This document shows, in pieces, positions 1 through 7,525 of a DNA stretch of 22,988 bases. Each line of letters starts with the position of its first letter. Within the stretch, counting starts at the first letter, position 1. This DNA comes from JACJXF01 sp964349045. GTDB lineage: Bacteria; Bacteroidota; Bacteroidia; Bacteroidales; GCA-2748055. Location of the stretch: assembly GCA_964349045.1 (NCBI GenBank), contig CAYGFI010000071.1, forward strand, positions 1 to 22,988, given 5' to 3'. The notes under the pieces are model-generated. The model ran no database searches. It was given only the letters and a program-made list of their open reading frames with translations, and was not told where the DNA came from. Made by a program: the position numbers and the translations under genes.

Positions 1-266
1 AAGTTTTTCAGTTCCGGAAAAAATATATCCGCGATTATTTTAAGGCGCTTATCTGGCTGTTATTCATTAATTTGCTTGTTTTTATGTTTTTATCGGGATT
101 TGATACCGGAATAAATTATTTGTTGGCGATTTCCGTTTCATTCATATTTACCAATTATTTTATTAATGCACGGAAATCTATTGGGAATAAGGTACTTTTA
201 TACCTCTTGCTTGGGTATGTGGTTTTTTTGGCGTTGAATAATATGGTTGGATGGTTGGGAAATTGA
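1..266 (+). CDS. C-terminal part of a multi-pass membrane protein (5' end outside window)
   Basis: The reading frame is open from the left edge (first full codon at base 3) to a TGA at 264-266, giving about 87 visible residues. They form three hydrophobic stretches separated by short polar turns (FRKKYIRDYFK, INARKSIGNK) and end in VGWLGN. This is the pattern of the last helices of an inner-membrane protein. A TTG at 72 could be called as a start, but the frame is open upstream with sensible membrane-protein composition, so I treat the gene as truncated by the window edge. The spacing of helices recalls small Bacteroidetes integral membrane families of unknown function such as DUF6427. I cannot confirm that, and no function is assigned. 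It converges on the next gene with 67 bp between the stops. Confidence 0.55.
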   Translation, partial: VFQFRKKYIRDYFKALIWLLFINLLVFMFLSGFDTGINYLLAISVSFIFTNYFINARKSIGNKVLLYLLLGYVVFLALNNMVGWLGN

Positions 267-280
267 AAGCTATTTCCAAG

Positions 281-336
281 GGTCAAAGTTCAAGATTTCA
301 GGTTTCTATTCCCTAATTCCTGGTCCTTGGTCCCTA
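281..336. repeat. Degenerate 7-bp tandem repeat between convergent genes
   Basis: Read in steps of seven from 281, the units are GGTCAAA, GTTCAAG, ATTTCAG, GTTTCTA, TTCCCTA, ATTCCTG, GTCCTTG and GTCCCTA. They share a loose pattern with T and C in the middle and A or G at the end. Eight units fill the space between the two convergent genes, and the last contains the TAG stop of the minus-strand gene. The ends CCAAGG (near 277) and CCTTGG (near 324) are also complementary, so a weak hairpin is possible. Confidence 0.45.
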
Positions 337-783
337 TTTATTCACATAAGACAAAATCCCAATGGCATTCCCCTTTTTCCCTTCCTTAAAGCTGATAATA
401 ACAGTGTAGGCTGCTGATTTCTGGCATGAGAAGGTGACAGATTTGTACTCTTTACCGGACTCGGGATAAAAGGTACTGAATAAAAGATTTGACTCATCGT
501 AAAGTCGAAGGACGGCTTCTCCCTCGGAAAAATCTCCGTTACAAATAGTAAAGCGGTAGATTATTCCCTTTCTGAGAGCAAGAGTTGTGCGGAAAATGGG
601 CGGTTTCTGACCGGGTTGGGCCGCATCAAGGTTTACAATGAAATCTTTAAGATAGGTTACATCGTTTCCTGCGGATAAAGCACATTCCTGAATATCACCT
701 TTAAGGTCCTGGGCAAGAGACTTGTCCGGAGAGATCAGGGCTCCTGATATGAGCAAAATATTTAGGAAAATATATCTCATCAT
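334..783 (-). CDS. Small secreted protein, probable beta-sandwich (PPC-like) domain
   Basis: The protein has 149 residues and begins with a signal peptide: charged MMRY, a hydrophobic core to about residue 18, and probable cleavage after SLAQ near residue 25. The mature part has alternating beta-strand-like segments, including FRTTLALRKGIIYRFTIC, EAVLRLYD and AAYTVIISFKEG. This resembles the carbohydrate- or protein-binding beta sandwich of bacterial pre-peptidase C-terminal domains, but it is my inference from pattern only. Two mature cysteines sit near C33 and C79, and a third is in FSCQK. The start follows the stop of the upstream lipoprotein gene by 3 bp, so the two are almost certainly co-transcribed. 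The location should be periplasm or cell surface. No enzymatic motif is visible and I do not recognise the gene. Confidence 0.7.
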   Translation of the reverse strand: MMRYIFLNILLISGALISPDKSLAQDLKGDIQECALSAGNDVTYLKDFIVNLDAAQPGQKPPIFRTTLALRKGIIYRFTICNGDFSEGEAVLRLYDESNLLFSTFYPESGKEYKSVTFSCQKSAAYTVIISFKEGKKGNAIGILSYVNK

Positions 784-786
784 GAC

Positions 787-1680
787 CTAAACAGTTAATT
801 GTTTATTTCTGATGCGGGCGGTGATCTCTATTATCTTAAGAAGAACATCCTGATTAATCTCTATCACGCTGCTTTCCTGTTGAACAATCATCAGCATACC
901 ATCTTTTTCAACTGCTTTGGGTTCACCCAGCAGATAGCTGATTTTAACTTTATCGAATTCCGTTTTGATTTGTTCAAGATCCTTAATCAGGTCGGCGAAT
1001 TGTGCATCGCGCTGATAATTCTTGAGGATCAGTAAAATATCATTCAGGATCACTTTCTGTTCGCCGATATATTCAGCTAAAGCTGAGTCAGGGTTTTCCT
1101 TTACAACCTGCGTGGCCAGGTACATCCCCTCTATCCATACGCCGGTAATCATAAGTGAACTCAGGTTACTGCGATCGGTGATCCTGAGGTGATCGTCCAT
1201 CAGGTTAAAACTTCGGACCGAAAGAAACATTAATGAATCGAAGTTGGTATTTGAGGTAGCCAGTCGTTTCATTGTATTAAAGTCGAAAAACTGGCTGATC
1301 TTAAGCCCGTCTGCGATTTTGTTAATGGCGGCGAGGTAGCTTACCGAAGTGCCTGTTTTTTCATAAACATTGAGATATCCCAGGTCGGCGCCCAGGATTC
1401 CAAGTGTGAAAGCCAGTTTAAAGCTGCCGGCATGACTATCGATATTATCGAGATTTGACAGGTAACGGCTGGAGAAAGGAACACCTAAATCTTTCACGAT
1501 AGCAGCCATTTCTATAGGTGAAGATATGTTTTCGATGATCTCGTTCATGGCCTGCATTGATATCTTTAACTCACCCTGCTCCATTTCTGATCCGGGAACT
1601 GCCAGATTTTCCCTGACTTTCCCTCTACACGAGAATACCAGTAAAAGCAGAGTAAGAAGATAGGCTATGTTTTTTGTCAT
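787..1680 (-). CDS. Predicted lipoprotein of unknown function
   Basis: The ATG at 1678-1680 gives a 297-residue protein whose N-terminus MTKNIAYLLTLLLLVFSC is a lipoprotein signal peptide with lipobox LVFS|C, so it should be lipid-anchored. A longer reading starting at a TTG at 1701 is possible, but a promoter-like -7 box overlaps that TTG, which favours the ATG. The mature protein is mainly helical and soluble, with a coiled-coil-like stretch near the end (DLIKDLEQIKTEFDKVK) and a hydrophobic C-terminal helix. I see no catalytic motif. It lies 75 bp downstream of the TerB/ABC gene and 3 bp upstream of the small secreted protein. It may be a periplasmic or outer-membrane partner of the transporter (inference from context). 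Confidence 0.8.
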   Translation of the reverse strand: MTKNIAYLLTLLLLVFSCRGKVRENLAVPGSEMEQGELKISMQAMNEIIENISSPIEMAAIVKDLGVPFSSRYLSNLDNIDSHAGSFKLAFTLGILGADLGYLNVYEKTGTSVSYLAAINKIADGLKISQFFDFNTMKRLATSNTNFDSLMFLSVRSFNLMDDHLRITDRSNLSSLMITGVWIEGMYLATQVVKENPDSALAEYIGEQKVILNDILLILKNYQRDAQFADLIKDLEQIKTEFDKVKISYLLGEPKAVEKDGMLMIVQQESSVIEINQDVLLKIIEITARIRNKQLTV

Positions 1681-1698
1681 AAAAAATTTTTCAATAAG

Positions 1699-1706
1699 CA
1701 AATGTA
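1699..1706 (-). promoter_or_regulatory. Bacteroidetes -7 box (TACATTTG) for the lipoprotein pair
   Basis: On the minus strand TACATTTG followed by C matches the Bacteroidetes sigma consensus TAnnTTTG(Y) exactly, 18 bp upstream of the lipoprotein ATG. No clear -33 TTTG is seen at the usual spacing. If active, it gives a leader of only about a dozen bases and lets the lipoprotein and secreted-protein genes be expressed apart from the signalling genes upstream. Confidence 0.4.
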
Positions 1707-1755
1707 ATAATAATAAAGAAATATGAAAAAAGAAACGACATATGACCTGCTCCCG

Positions 1756-4700
1756 CTATTTGCGTAACTGGATTTTCCCGCTGTGCCTGTGTGCATGTGA
1801 AGTGAGGAACCGGGAGAAGTACGAAAAATGCACTATTTTCCTAAGCGCTTCATAATAAAGAGTTATATAAAATATCAGTGTAAGAATCCATATTACCGAC
1901 ATGTTGAACCAGTAAGTGTCAAAATATTTTCCAAACAAATATTTTCGCGGGGCATAAAAATGTGACCGGAAATCAACAAATGATGAAGGTTCCGGATCGA
2001 GAAAAACCGGGTCGATTTTTTGAATCAGACGCGAGTTGAATTCTACAATTTTTTTCCTTTCAAATATCTTTCTAACCTCATCAGAGACGCTCTCGTTATA
2101 ATATATATCCAGCCAGGAGTAATAAAGATCTTTTTTATTCTCCATTATGTGCCGCATGGTATTGGTTTTCTCCCGGTTGGCTGAAGTGAAAAGCTCAAGA
2201 TAATAAAGGTTAAGCTCTGACAAATATGCGCTTATGGATTCAGCAGTTTTAAGATTAAAATTGTCAGGATCCAGATCGCCGGGATTGATTACAACTAAAC
2301 CCTCAAATACTTTTTTCTCCCTGAAAATTTCATTTTGGAGGACCTTTAAGCCGGAAGCCTCATTCAGCGCCTTGCCATTTAGCTTATAATCGTCTTCACA
2401 ACCCCTGAGCAGTTCTTCCAGGTGAGGAATGAAATACGATACTTTAAAGTCGGAGTTATTAATTCTTTTTTCAACATTATAAAAATTCTCTTCAAAAAGG
2501 TTGTCTTTAAACTGATGCACCATCAATGCTTCGTACGACCATTTGGTTGGCATGATCTCAGCCAGGATAGGTACTTTATCTACCCGGGTGATATGCCGGT
2601 TCAGTTTATCGAAACTGAACATGGCGCCGCTCAGTACCATCATCGGTATTATAACGAGGGGAATAAGAATATATATCAGGATGGCCGAATCGAATGACGC
2701 GGAGATATTGAGTCCCAGCATATTAGCATAGGCGGCTGTTGTGAAGAAGGCAAACCAGTAAACAAACAGCATTCCTTTAACTTCAACGATACTATTGGCC
2801 ACGAGAACGAAAGCGAGCGCCTGGACTGCAGATATTATAAAAAGAATGAATATTTTGGCCAGCAGGTATCCCGACCGGCTAAGGTTGAGAAACTTCTCAC
2901 GTTTCAGGATTTTACGGTCCCTGAAGATCTCCTCCGCGCTCAGTTGCAAACCGATAAAGAGAGCGACAATAAGTGTCATGAAAATATAAATCGGGATGTT
3001 TTCGTTTTCCCGGAAAATATATTTTTCTGAAGAGGGATCGGCAACATAACGTATAATATAAGCCAGGATAAATCCTAATAAGGGAGTCTCTAACAAAGTG
3101 AGAATTACATACTGCCGGTTACTTATTTTCGAAAACAGGTCCCTGACAGCATATATCTTAAATTGTTTGAACCATCCCGGAATCCTTAGATTGCGGGGAG
3201 GAGATTCATTTATTTCCTCAATATTTTCTTCGATGTTGCTTTTATGAAACGACTCTTCCCATTTCTGAGGGCTCACTTTACGAATTTTGGTATAGTTGCC
3301 ATAATCATCAACTACCCGGGCTTCTATTATATTGAAGATCAGTTCCGGATTTACATTTCCGCAAGACGGGCATTCTCCTATTTCAGAATTGATCTGTGCA
3401 TCAAGTTTTTTGAAATACATAACGCCCTCCACAGGATTGCCGCAATATATCATATATCCACCCTCATCCATTATAATGACCCGGTCAAACATTTTATATA
3501 TTTCAGAGGAGGGCTGATGAATTACCACAAAAACCAGTTTGCCCTTTATGGTAAGTTCACGTAAAAGATCCATTACGTTTTCTGAATCGCGTGACGATAA
3601 TCCCGAAGTTGGTTCGTCAACAAAAAGAATGGAAGGCTCGCGGATCATCTCAAGAGCTATGTTAAGCCTTTTTCTTTGACCTCCGCTAATGGTTTTATTA
3701 AAAACCGAACCGACTTTCAGGTCTTTTTTATCAATCAGTCCAAGGCTCATAAGGGTATTTTCGACCTTAACGGAGATTTCCTCATCACTTAGATCCTTAA
3801 AGCAAAGCTTGGCATTATAAAACAGGTTTTTATATACTGTAAGTTCTTCAATGAGAAGGTCATCCTGGGGTATGTACCCGATTACCCCGTTGAGCTTATC
3901 TTTCTCTTTAAAAAGATCAATGCCGTTAAGCCTGATAGTTCCGGTAGTTGGAGCATCAATTCCTGATAAAATGTTCAGAAGCGTAGTTTTTCCGGTCCCG
4001 CTGGCGCCCATGATACCTATAAGATCTCCATGAGTAGAACTCAGGTTAATGTTACGCAGCCCGACATAACCGCTTTTAAAAGAATAGCTTATATCCCTTG
4101 CGATATACGATAATTTTTCGGTGGCAGTATCGATTAAAAACTGAGTAGATACATCGCTGTAATAGACAGGTTTACCTATGGGCAGCTTGACGGTACTCCC
4201 CCTTGCAAAAAGATAAATACGCCCCTTGTGCAAACCCAGTCCGTTTAAAAAGAGATCCTGCTGGCCATTATATTTAATGAAATATAAGTTTACTTCAGGA
4301 ATGCGGAGAATAAGAATTTCCTTATCAAGTCGTTCTGTGCGCAGATGTCTCTGATTTCCAGGATCACCCGGCTTATCACTGATGATAAGGATATTGTTAT
4401 TATTAATTATGGAGATGTCATTTTCAAGTACAAAAATTTCTATGGATTTATATTCTTCGGGAGTAACGCGGAAAACTTCAGAAACTGTAGTAATAATAGC
4501 CAATCTCTGGCGTGTGAGTTTTTTGCCGGAATATACCAGTTCAAAAAGCCTTACAAGCACAACAATTTTTTGACTCTGGTTAAGTGTTTTATTTATTTTC
4601 TTGCAAAGGCCAAGGATTCTGACTGAGTCGAGAACGGATGTGAGCTGGCTTTCGGGAGTATTCTCAGCATTTTTTTTATCATCCTGTTCAGAACTTTTCA

Positions 4701-4854
4701 GAAAGAGACTGAAATACTCTTCTGTTCCGGCTTCGCCCAATTGCTGAATAAGGAAACTTTTTACATAGCTTTTCTCTTTTTCTTCCACTCCACCGTCTTG
4801 TTTGGTGATAATGGCGAAAAGCTGCATCAGGGCTTTTAAAATTTCCTCACTCAT
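1756..4854 (-). CDS. TerB-like/ABC ATPase/ABC2-type membrane fusion protein (ABCG-like)
   Basis: The 1032 residues hold a complete half-transporter with extra domains. Residues 1-150 are an acidic helical TerB-like region. Residues 170-245 are beta-rich and could be an FHA-like or other sensory domain (uncertain). Residues 255-480 are the ATPase: Walker A GASGTGKTT at 283-291, signature ISGGQRKR at 389-396, Walker B LFVDEPTSGL at 410-419 and H-loop His446. A cysteine pair CPSC at 495-498 follows. Membrane helices lie at about 583-603, 621-641, 664-690, 697-718 and 722-745, then a polar segment of about 230 residues (750-980), then a last helix at 984-1003. ATPase-before-membrane order is that of ABCG exporters. 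The ATG overlaps the siaC stop (ATGA), so it is translationally coupled to the SiaB/SiaC pair. Substrate unknown; an exporter or a lipoprotein/envelope-remodelling machine is likely. Confidence 0.93.
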   Translation of the reverse strand: MSEEILKALMQLFAIITKQDGGVEEKEKSYVKSFLIQQLGEAGTEEYFSLFLKSSEQDDKKNAENTPESQLTSVLDSVRILGLCKKINKTLNQSQKIVVLVRLFELVYSGKKLTRQRLAIITTVSEVFRVTPEEYKSIEIFVLENDISIINNNNILIISDKPGDPGNQRHLRTERLDKEILILRIPEVNLYFIKYNGQQDLFLNGLGLHKGRIYLFARGSTVKLPIGKPVYYSDVSTQFLIDTATEKLSYIARDISYSFKSGYVGLRNINLSSTHGDLIGIMGASGTGKTTLLNILSGIDAPTTGTIRLNGIDLFKEKDKLNGVIGYIPQDDLLIEELTVYKNLFYNAKLCFKDLSDEEISVKVENTLMSLGLIDKKDLKVGSVFNKTISGGQRKRLNIALEMIREPSILFVDEPTSGLSSRDSENVMDLLRELTIKGKLVFVVIHQPSSEIYKMFDRVIIMDEGGYMIYCGNPVEGVMYFKKLDAQINSEIGECPSCGNVNPELIFNIIEARVVDDYGNYTKIRKVSPQKWEESFHKSNIEENIEEINESPPRNLRIPGWFKQFKIYAVRDLFSKISNRQYVILTLLETPLLGFILAYIIRYVADPSSEKYIFRENENIPIYIFMTLIVALFIGLQLSAEEIFRDRKILKREKFLNLSRSGYLLAKIFILFIISAVQALAFVLVANSIVEVKGMLFVYWFAFFTTAAYANMLGLNISASFDSAILIYILIPLVIIPMMVLSGAMFSFDKLNRHITRVDKVPILAEIMPTKWSYEALMVHQFKDNLFEENFYNVEKRINNSDFKVSYFIPHLEELLRGCEDDYKLNGKALNEASGLKVLQNEIFREKKVFEGLVVINPGDLDPDNFNLKTAESISAYLSELNLYYLELFTSANREKTNTMRHIMENKKDLYYSWLDIYYNESVSDEVRKIFERKKIVEFNSRLIQKIDPVFLDPEPSSFVDFRSHFYAPRKYLFGKYFDTYWFNMSVIWILTLIFYITLYYEALRKIVHFSYFSRFLTSHAHRHSGKIQLRK

Positions 4855-5231
4855 TTATGATAGATAACATGTTCAAAAGGCACATCCACCATTTCGCTGT
4901 ATTCGATACCCGCGTCGCGCATATCCTCATCGTTTTCGGAATAATACCATTTTACTATTACGGTATTCCCATCCTGGTTCATTTTCTCAAGAATGGTGAG
5001 GATGTCAAGTAATACTTTTGAAGTTGCAGTATTGAAATAGGTCAGCTTAAAGACAAATTCGGTTACCGGCTGAGGTTCCCTGACATAAATTTTCAACCAC
5101 TCCAGAATGGGGTCATAATAGGCAGAAACATCCTCTGGTAATGATTTTCCACTTATTTCCAGTTTACCATTTTCACTAGAGAAAGTGACTTTCGGGCTAT
5201 CGTCCTTTTCTTTAATAAATAGATCTTTCAT
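4851..5231 (-). CDS. siaC: SiaC-family (DUF1987) regulatory phosphoprotein
   Basis: This small STAS-like protein matches the DUF1987/SiaC family along its length. The family hallmark, KLTYFNTATSK, is present. In Pseudomonas aeruginosa SiaC is phosphorylated on Thr68 by SiaB, dephosphorylated by SiaA, and binds the diguanylate cyclase SiaD. The corresponding Thr here is residue 68 of a 126-residue protein if translation begins at the ATG at 5229-5231. A TTG two codons earlier is a worse start. It begins 10 bp after the siaB stop and its TGA overlaps the ATG of the transporter gene, so kinase, phosphoprotein and transporter form a tight operon. No diguanylate cyclase is adjacent. The partner may therefore be the transporter, for example its TerB-like N-terminus (inference). 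Confidence 0.92.
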   Translation of the reverse strand: MKDLFIKEKDDSPKVTFSSENGKLEISGKSLPEDVSAYYDPILEWLKIYVREPQPVTEFVFKLTYFNTATSKVLLDILTILEKMNQDGNTVIVKWYYSENDEDMRDAGIEYSEMVDVPFEHVIYHK

Positions 5232-5241
5232 AATCAATAGT

Positions 5242-5820
5242 TTATATATTTCGTGGGATTGAGGAGGTAAACAGAAAAAATGACTGTGAATCAGAAAAAG
5301 GAAGGAACTGGTATTCCAGATTTCTTCCTGTTTTTCTGCGTATGTCGATAAAACCTAATCCGGCTCCGCCTTTTTCCGACAAATGTCCTTCACTGAGTTG
5401 TTTTTTGTAAAGTTCATCCAGTTGTTTCTTTGAAAGTGAATTTATATAGATAAGGAGTTCGGTGAGTTTGGGTATTTTTTCATTTTTAATTATATTTCCT
5501 GTCGTTACATTATAAGCCTGGTTATTTCTGCTTATCAGAAAAATCCCACGGTTAAATTCCACTTCAGATTCATTTTCCGGCTGGACCGCGTGTTTGGATA
5601 TATTCTGAATGCACTCTACCATTACATGATAAACTTTTTTCTGCAACACTTCCGATTCTGAGGATTTGGTCATATTTCCTTCGGCGAGACTGGTAAAAGT
5701 TTTCATTATCTGATGATTAATCTCTCCTTCATAAGCAAGCGTAATTTCGTGTTTCTTCATGCCCTTGTAGAAGTCATAAACGAAATCGAGGAATCCGCTG
5801 TTTGATAAAGGTTTGTGCAT
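5242..5820 (-). CDS. siaB: SiaB-family (DUF6272) protein kinase, GHKL fold
   Basis: The 192-residue protein has the two boxes of a GHKL ATPase without a histidine phospho-acceptor domain: an N-box VECIQNISKHA around residues 88-98 and a glycine box GGAGLGFIDI around 151-160. Length and layout fit SiaB (DUF6272), which phosphorylates SiaC on a threonine. siaC follows after 10 bp, which supports the assignment strongly. The ATG at 5818-5820 has no good Shine-Dalgarno sequence, as is normal in this phylum. It lies 167 bp downstream of cheB on the same strand, so it could be read through from the chemotaxis genes or have its own promoter. No exact TAnnTTTG box was found there. The opposing phosphatase SiaA is not in the window. 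Confidence 0.88.
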   Translation of the reverse strand: MHKPLSNSGFLDFVYDFYKGMKKHEITLAYEGEINHQIMKTFTSLAEGNMTKSSESEVLQKKVYHVMVECIQNISKHAVQPENESEVEFNRGIFLISRNNQAYNVTTGNIIKNEKIPKLTELLIYINSLSKKQLDELYKKQLSEGHLSEKGGAGLGFIDIRRKTGRNLEYQFLPFSDSQSFFLFTSSIPRNI

Positions 5821-5987
5821 CTGATAAAAACAATTAAACTTTTAAGCCAAATTACATTAAAAATTTCAAAACGGTATTGAAACCTTTAGAATTCTGTACC
5901 CATTCAAAATTCCACAAAATAATTAATACAAAGTACAAAGAAATGAAAATCCTCCGTCCAGGCATTTTATCCTTCAAGCAAAGGTTT

Positions 5988-6557
5988 TTATAAATGGATT
6001 ATATATTTAATGATTTTGTCGGCATCAAGGATTAGATCCGGTTGAAACAGATTAATACAAGCTTCAGGCATGGAATCAATTTCGCAGTTTTTCGGGTCCT
6101 GTACTATTGTTAATCCCCCTTCGCTTTTTATTTTATGCATTCCCTTTGCTCCATCCGTATTAGCTCCTGAAAGCAACACTCCAATGACCTTATCCCGAAA
6201 TATTTCAGCCCCTGTTTCAAAGCAAACATCAAGTGAAGGGCGGGAGTGGTTCACCGGATCACTGACGGAAAGTGAAAAACGATCCCCTTGTTCAAACATC
6301 AGGTGATAATTCGATGGTGCGAGGTAAATTCTTCCGCTACTGATAATTTCCTTGTCATCAGGTTCAGTAATTTTTAGTCTCGAATTGATCTGCAATGCCT
6401 CCGCGAAACCGGTCCGGACACTTCGCAGACGATGCAGGCAAAGTATGACCGGATGGGTGTAATTTTCCGGCAGACTTCCTAACAGATGGTTTACTATCTT
6501 AAAGCTGCCAGCCGAACCTCCTATGATGATTAGCTTTTCCAGATACTCAGGTATTAT
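5988..6557 (-). CDS. cheB: CheB methylesterase domain protein lacking a canonical start codon
   Basis: The frame is open from 6563 to a stop at 5988-5990 and encodes a stand-alone CheB catalytic domain with no receiver domain. The catalytic triad is visible: Ser in GGSAGS (about residue 15 counted from 6557), His in CLHR (about 42) and Asp in LLSGANTDGAKGM (about 135). An in-frame stop at 6564-6566 sets the upstream limit, and no ATG, GTG or TTG lies before the active-site Ser. The first TTG, at 6395, would delete Ser and His and is surely wrong. Candidate starts are ATA codons at 6557 or 6554, overlapping the TAA of the upstream CheR-like gene, or a -1 slip from that gene. CheB hydrolyses receptor glutamyl methyl esters; the substrate here is unknown. 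The start coordinate is provisional. Confidence 0.85.
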   Translation of the reverse strand: MIPEYLEKLIIIGGSAGSFKIVNHLLGSLPENYTHPVILCLHRLRSVRTGFAEALQINSRLKITEPDDKEIISSGRIYLAPSNYHLMFEQGDRFSLSVSDPVNHSRPSLDVCFETGAEIFRDKVIGVLLSGANTDGAKGMHKIKSEGGLTIVQDPKNCEIDSMPEACINLFQPDLILDADKIIKYIIHL

Positions 6558-7399
6558 TTTATTTTAATATAAACTTTTTCACTTTTACTTATCTGTAACA
6601 AATTCTGCCGCTGCAAAATATAGTCGTCGATATTTTCCTTGATACCGATGATAAGGTAACCCCCTGGTTCAAGAACTGATGTTAAGCGGTCGAGGATTTT
6701 AAACTTATTTTCCAGACTGTATTTGAGCAGAATATTCCTGAAAAAAATCAGAGCGGCGCTTTCCGGACCGGGTTCCAGGGTCAGATTTTGCTTCCGGTAG
6801 CTGATATTTTGAAAAGGAGAAAGGTCAATAAACAGGTTCTTCCCGCCTGGTTTCAGAAAGGAAGAAATATTGGCATAAGGAAATACTTTTTCAAAATTAT
6901 CTATGCCGGATTCAAGTTGTTTTGAAAGAATTTCACCCCGTGATATTTTTTGAAGTATTTTTTCTGATATGGAAGAGATCTCAATTGAAAAAGATTTTCC
7001 GGGGAAGCCGGTTTTAAGCAGAATCAGAAGGGAATAGAGATCCTGACCATTATATGCCGCGGGAAGCCAGATTTTTGGATTATTAAAGGCGTCATATAAT
7101 TTAGGGAAGATATCCGATTTAAGAAGTTTCCACGTATCGGGATCCCGGAAAAATTCTACCGATGTATCGGTGATTTCAAAAAGAAATTCATCAAAAAACG
7201 CATTGTCTTCAACAATCCTTGATATCAGGAGTTCAGGGTATTTCAGATGATGAAGAAGAACCGGCCGGTCGAGAGCAAGGCGAAAAGCGGAAAGCTCATA
7301 CAGGTTGAAATCGTAGCTATACTTCTGCTGTATAGCCCGGATAATATTGTTGGTTTCTTTAATTCCTGTCTTTGGCATATCAATCGTTTTCCGGTTCAT
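6554..7399 (-). CDS. Degenerate CheR-like methyltransferase paralogue
   Basis: The 281-residue protein aligns by eye over its whole length with the canonical CheR encoded upstream. It keeps the N-terminal helical domain and the TSVEFFRDP motif (79-87). Key S-adenosylmethionine-binding residues look lost: the usual CSTGQE(E)xYS motif has become AAYNGQDLYSL (114-124), and the CRNVxIYF motif has become FFRNILLKYS (219-228). The C-terminal strand EPGGYLIIGI is intact. It may be a pseudoenzyme that binds a CheR or CheB partner or target tails, or a methyltransferase with altered cofactor binding. Its TAA overlaps the start of the CheB frame and is preceded by A AAA, a possible slip site. It starts 126 bp after the canonical cheR stop. 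Confidence 0.8.
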   Translation of the reverse strand: MNRKTIDMPKTGIKETNNIIRAIQQKYSYDFNLYELSAFRLALDRPVLLHHLKYPELLISRIVEDNAFFDEFLFEITDTSVEFFRDPDTWKLLKSDIFPKLYDAFNNPKIWLPAAYNGQDLYSLLILLKTGFPGKSFSIEISSISEKILQKISRGEILSKQLESGIDNFEKVFPYANISSFLKPGGKNLFIDLSPFQNISYRKQNLTLEPGPESAALIFFRNILLKYSLENKFKILDRLTSVLEPGGYLIIGIKENIDDYILQRQNLLQISKSEKVYIKIK

Positions 7400-7525
7400 G
7401 AAGTCTGCCCCTGAACCTGTATGATTCAGTAGTTAAGGTATTAGATTAAAACAAATACCGAAAATTGATGCAATTATTTTGCATTTTTCATTCCCCATAT
7501 AGTGAATATGTCAAAATATGAAAAA

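Noticed and set aside
5988..6395. Short CheB reading that begins at the TTG at 6393-6395
   Set aside because: It would remove the catalytic Ser and His, which are clearly encoded upstream in the same open frame. The longer frame is used instead with a provisional start.
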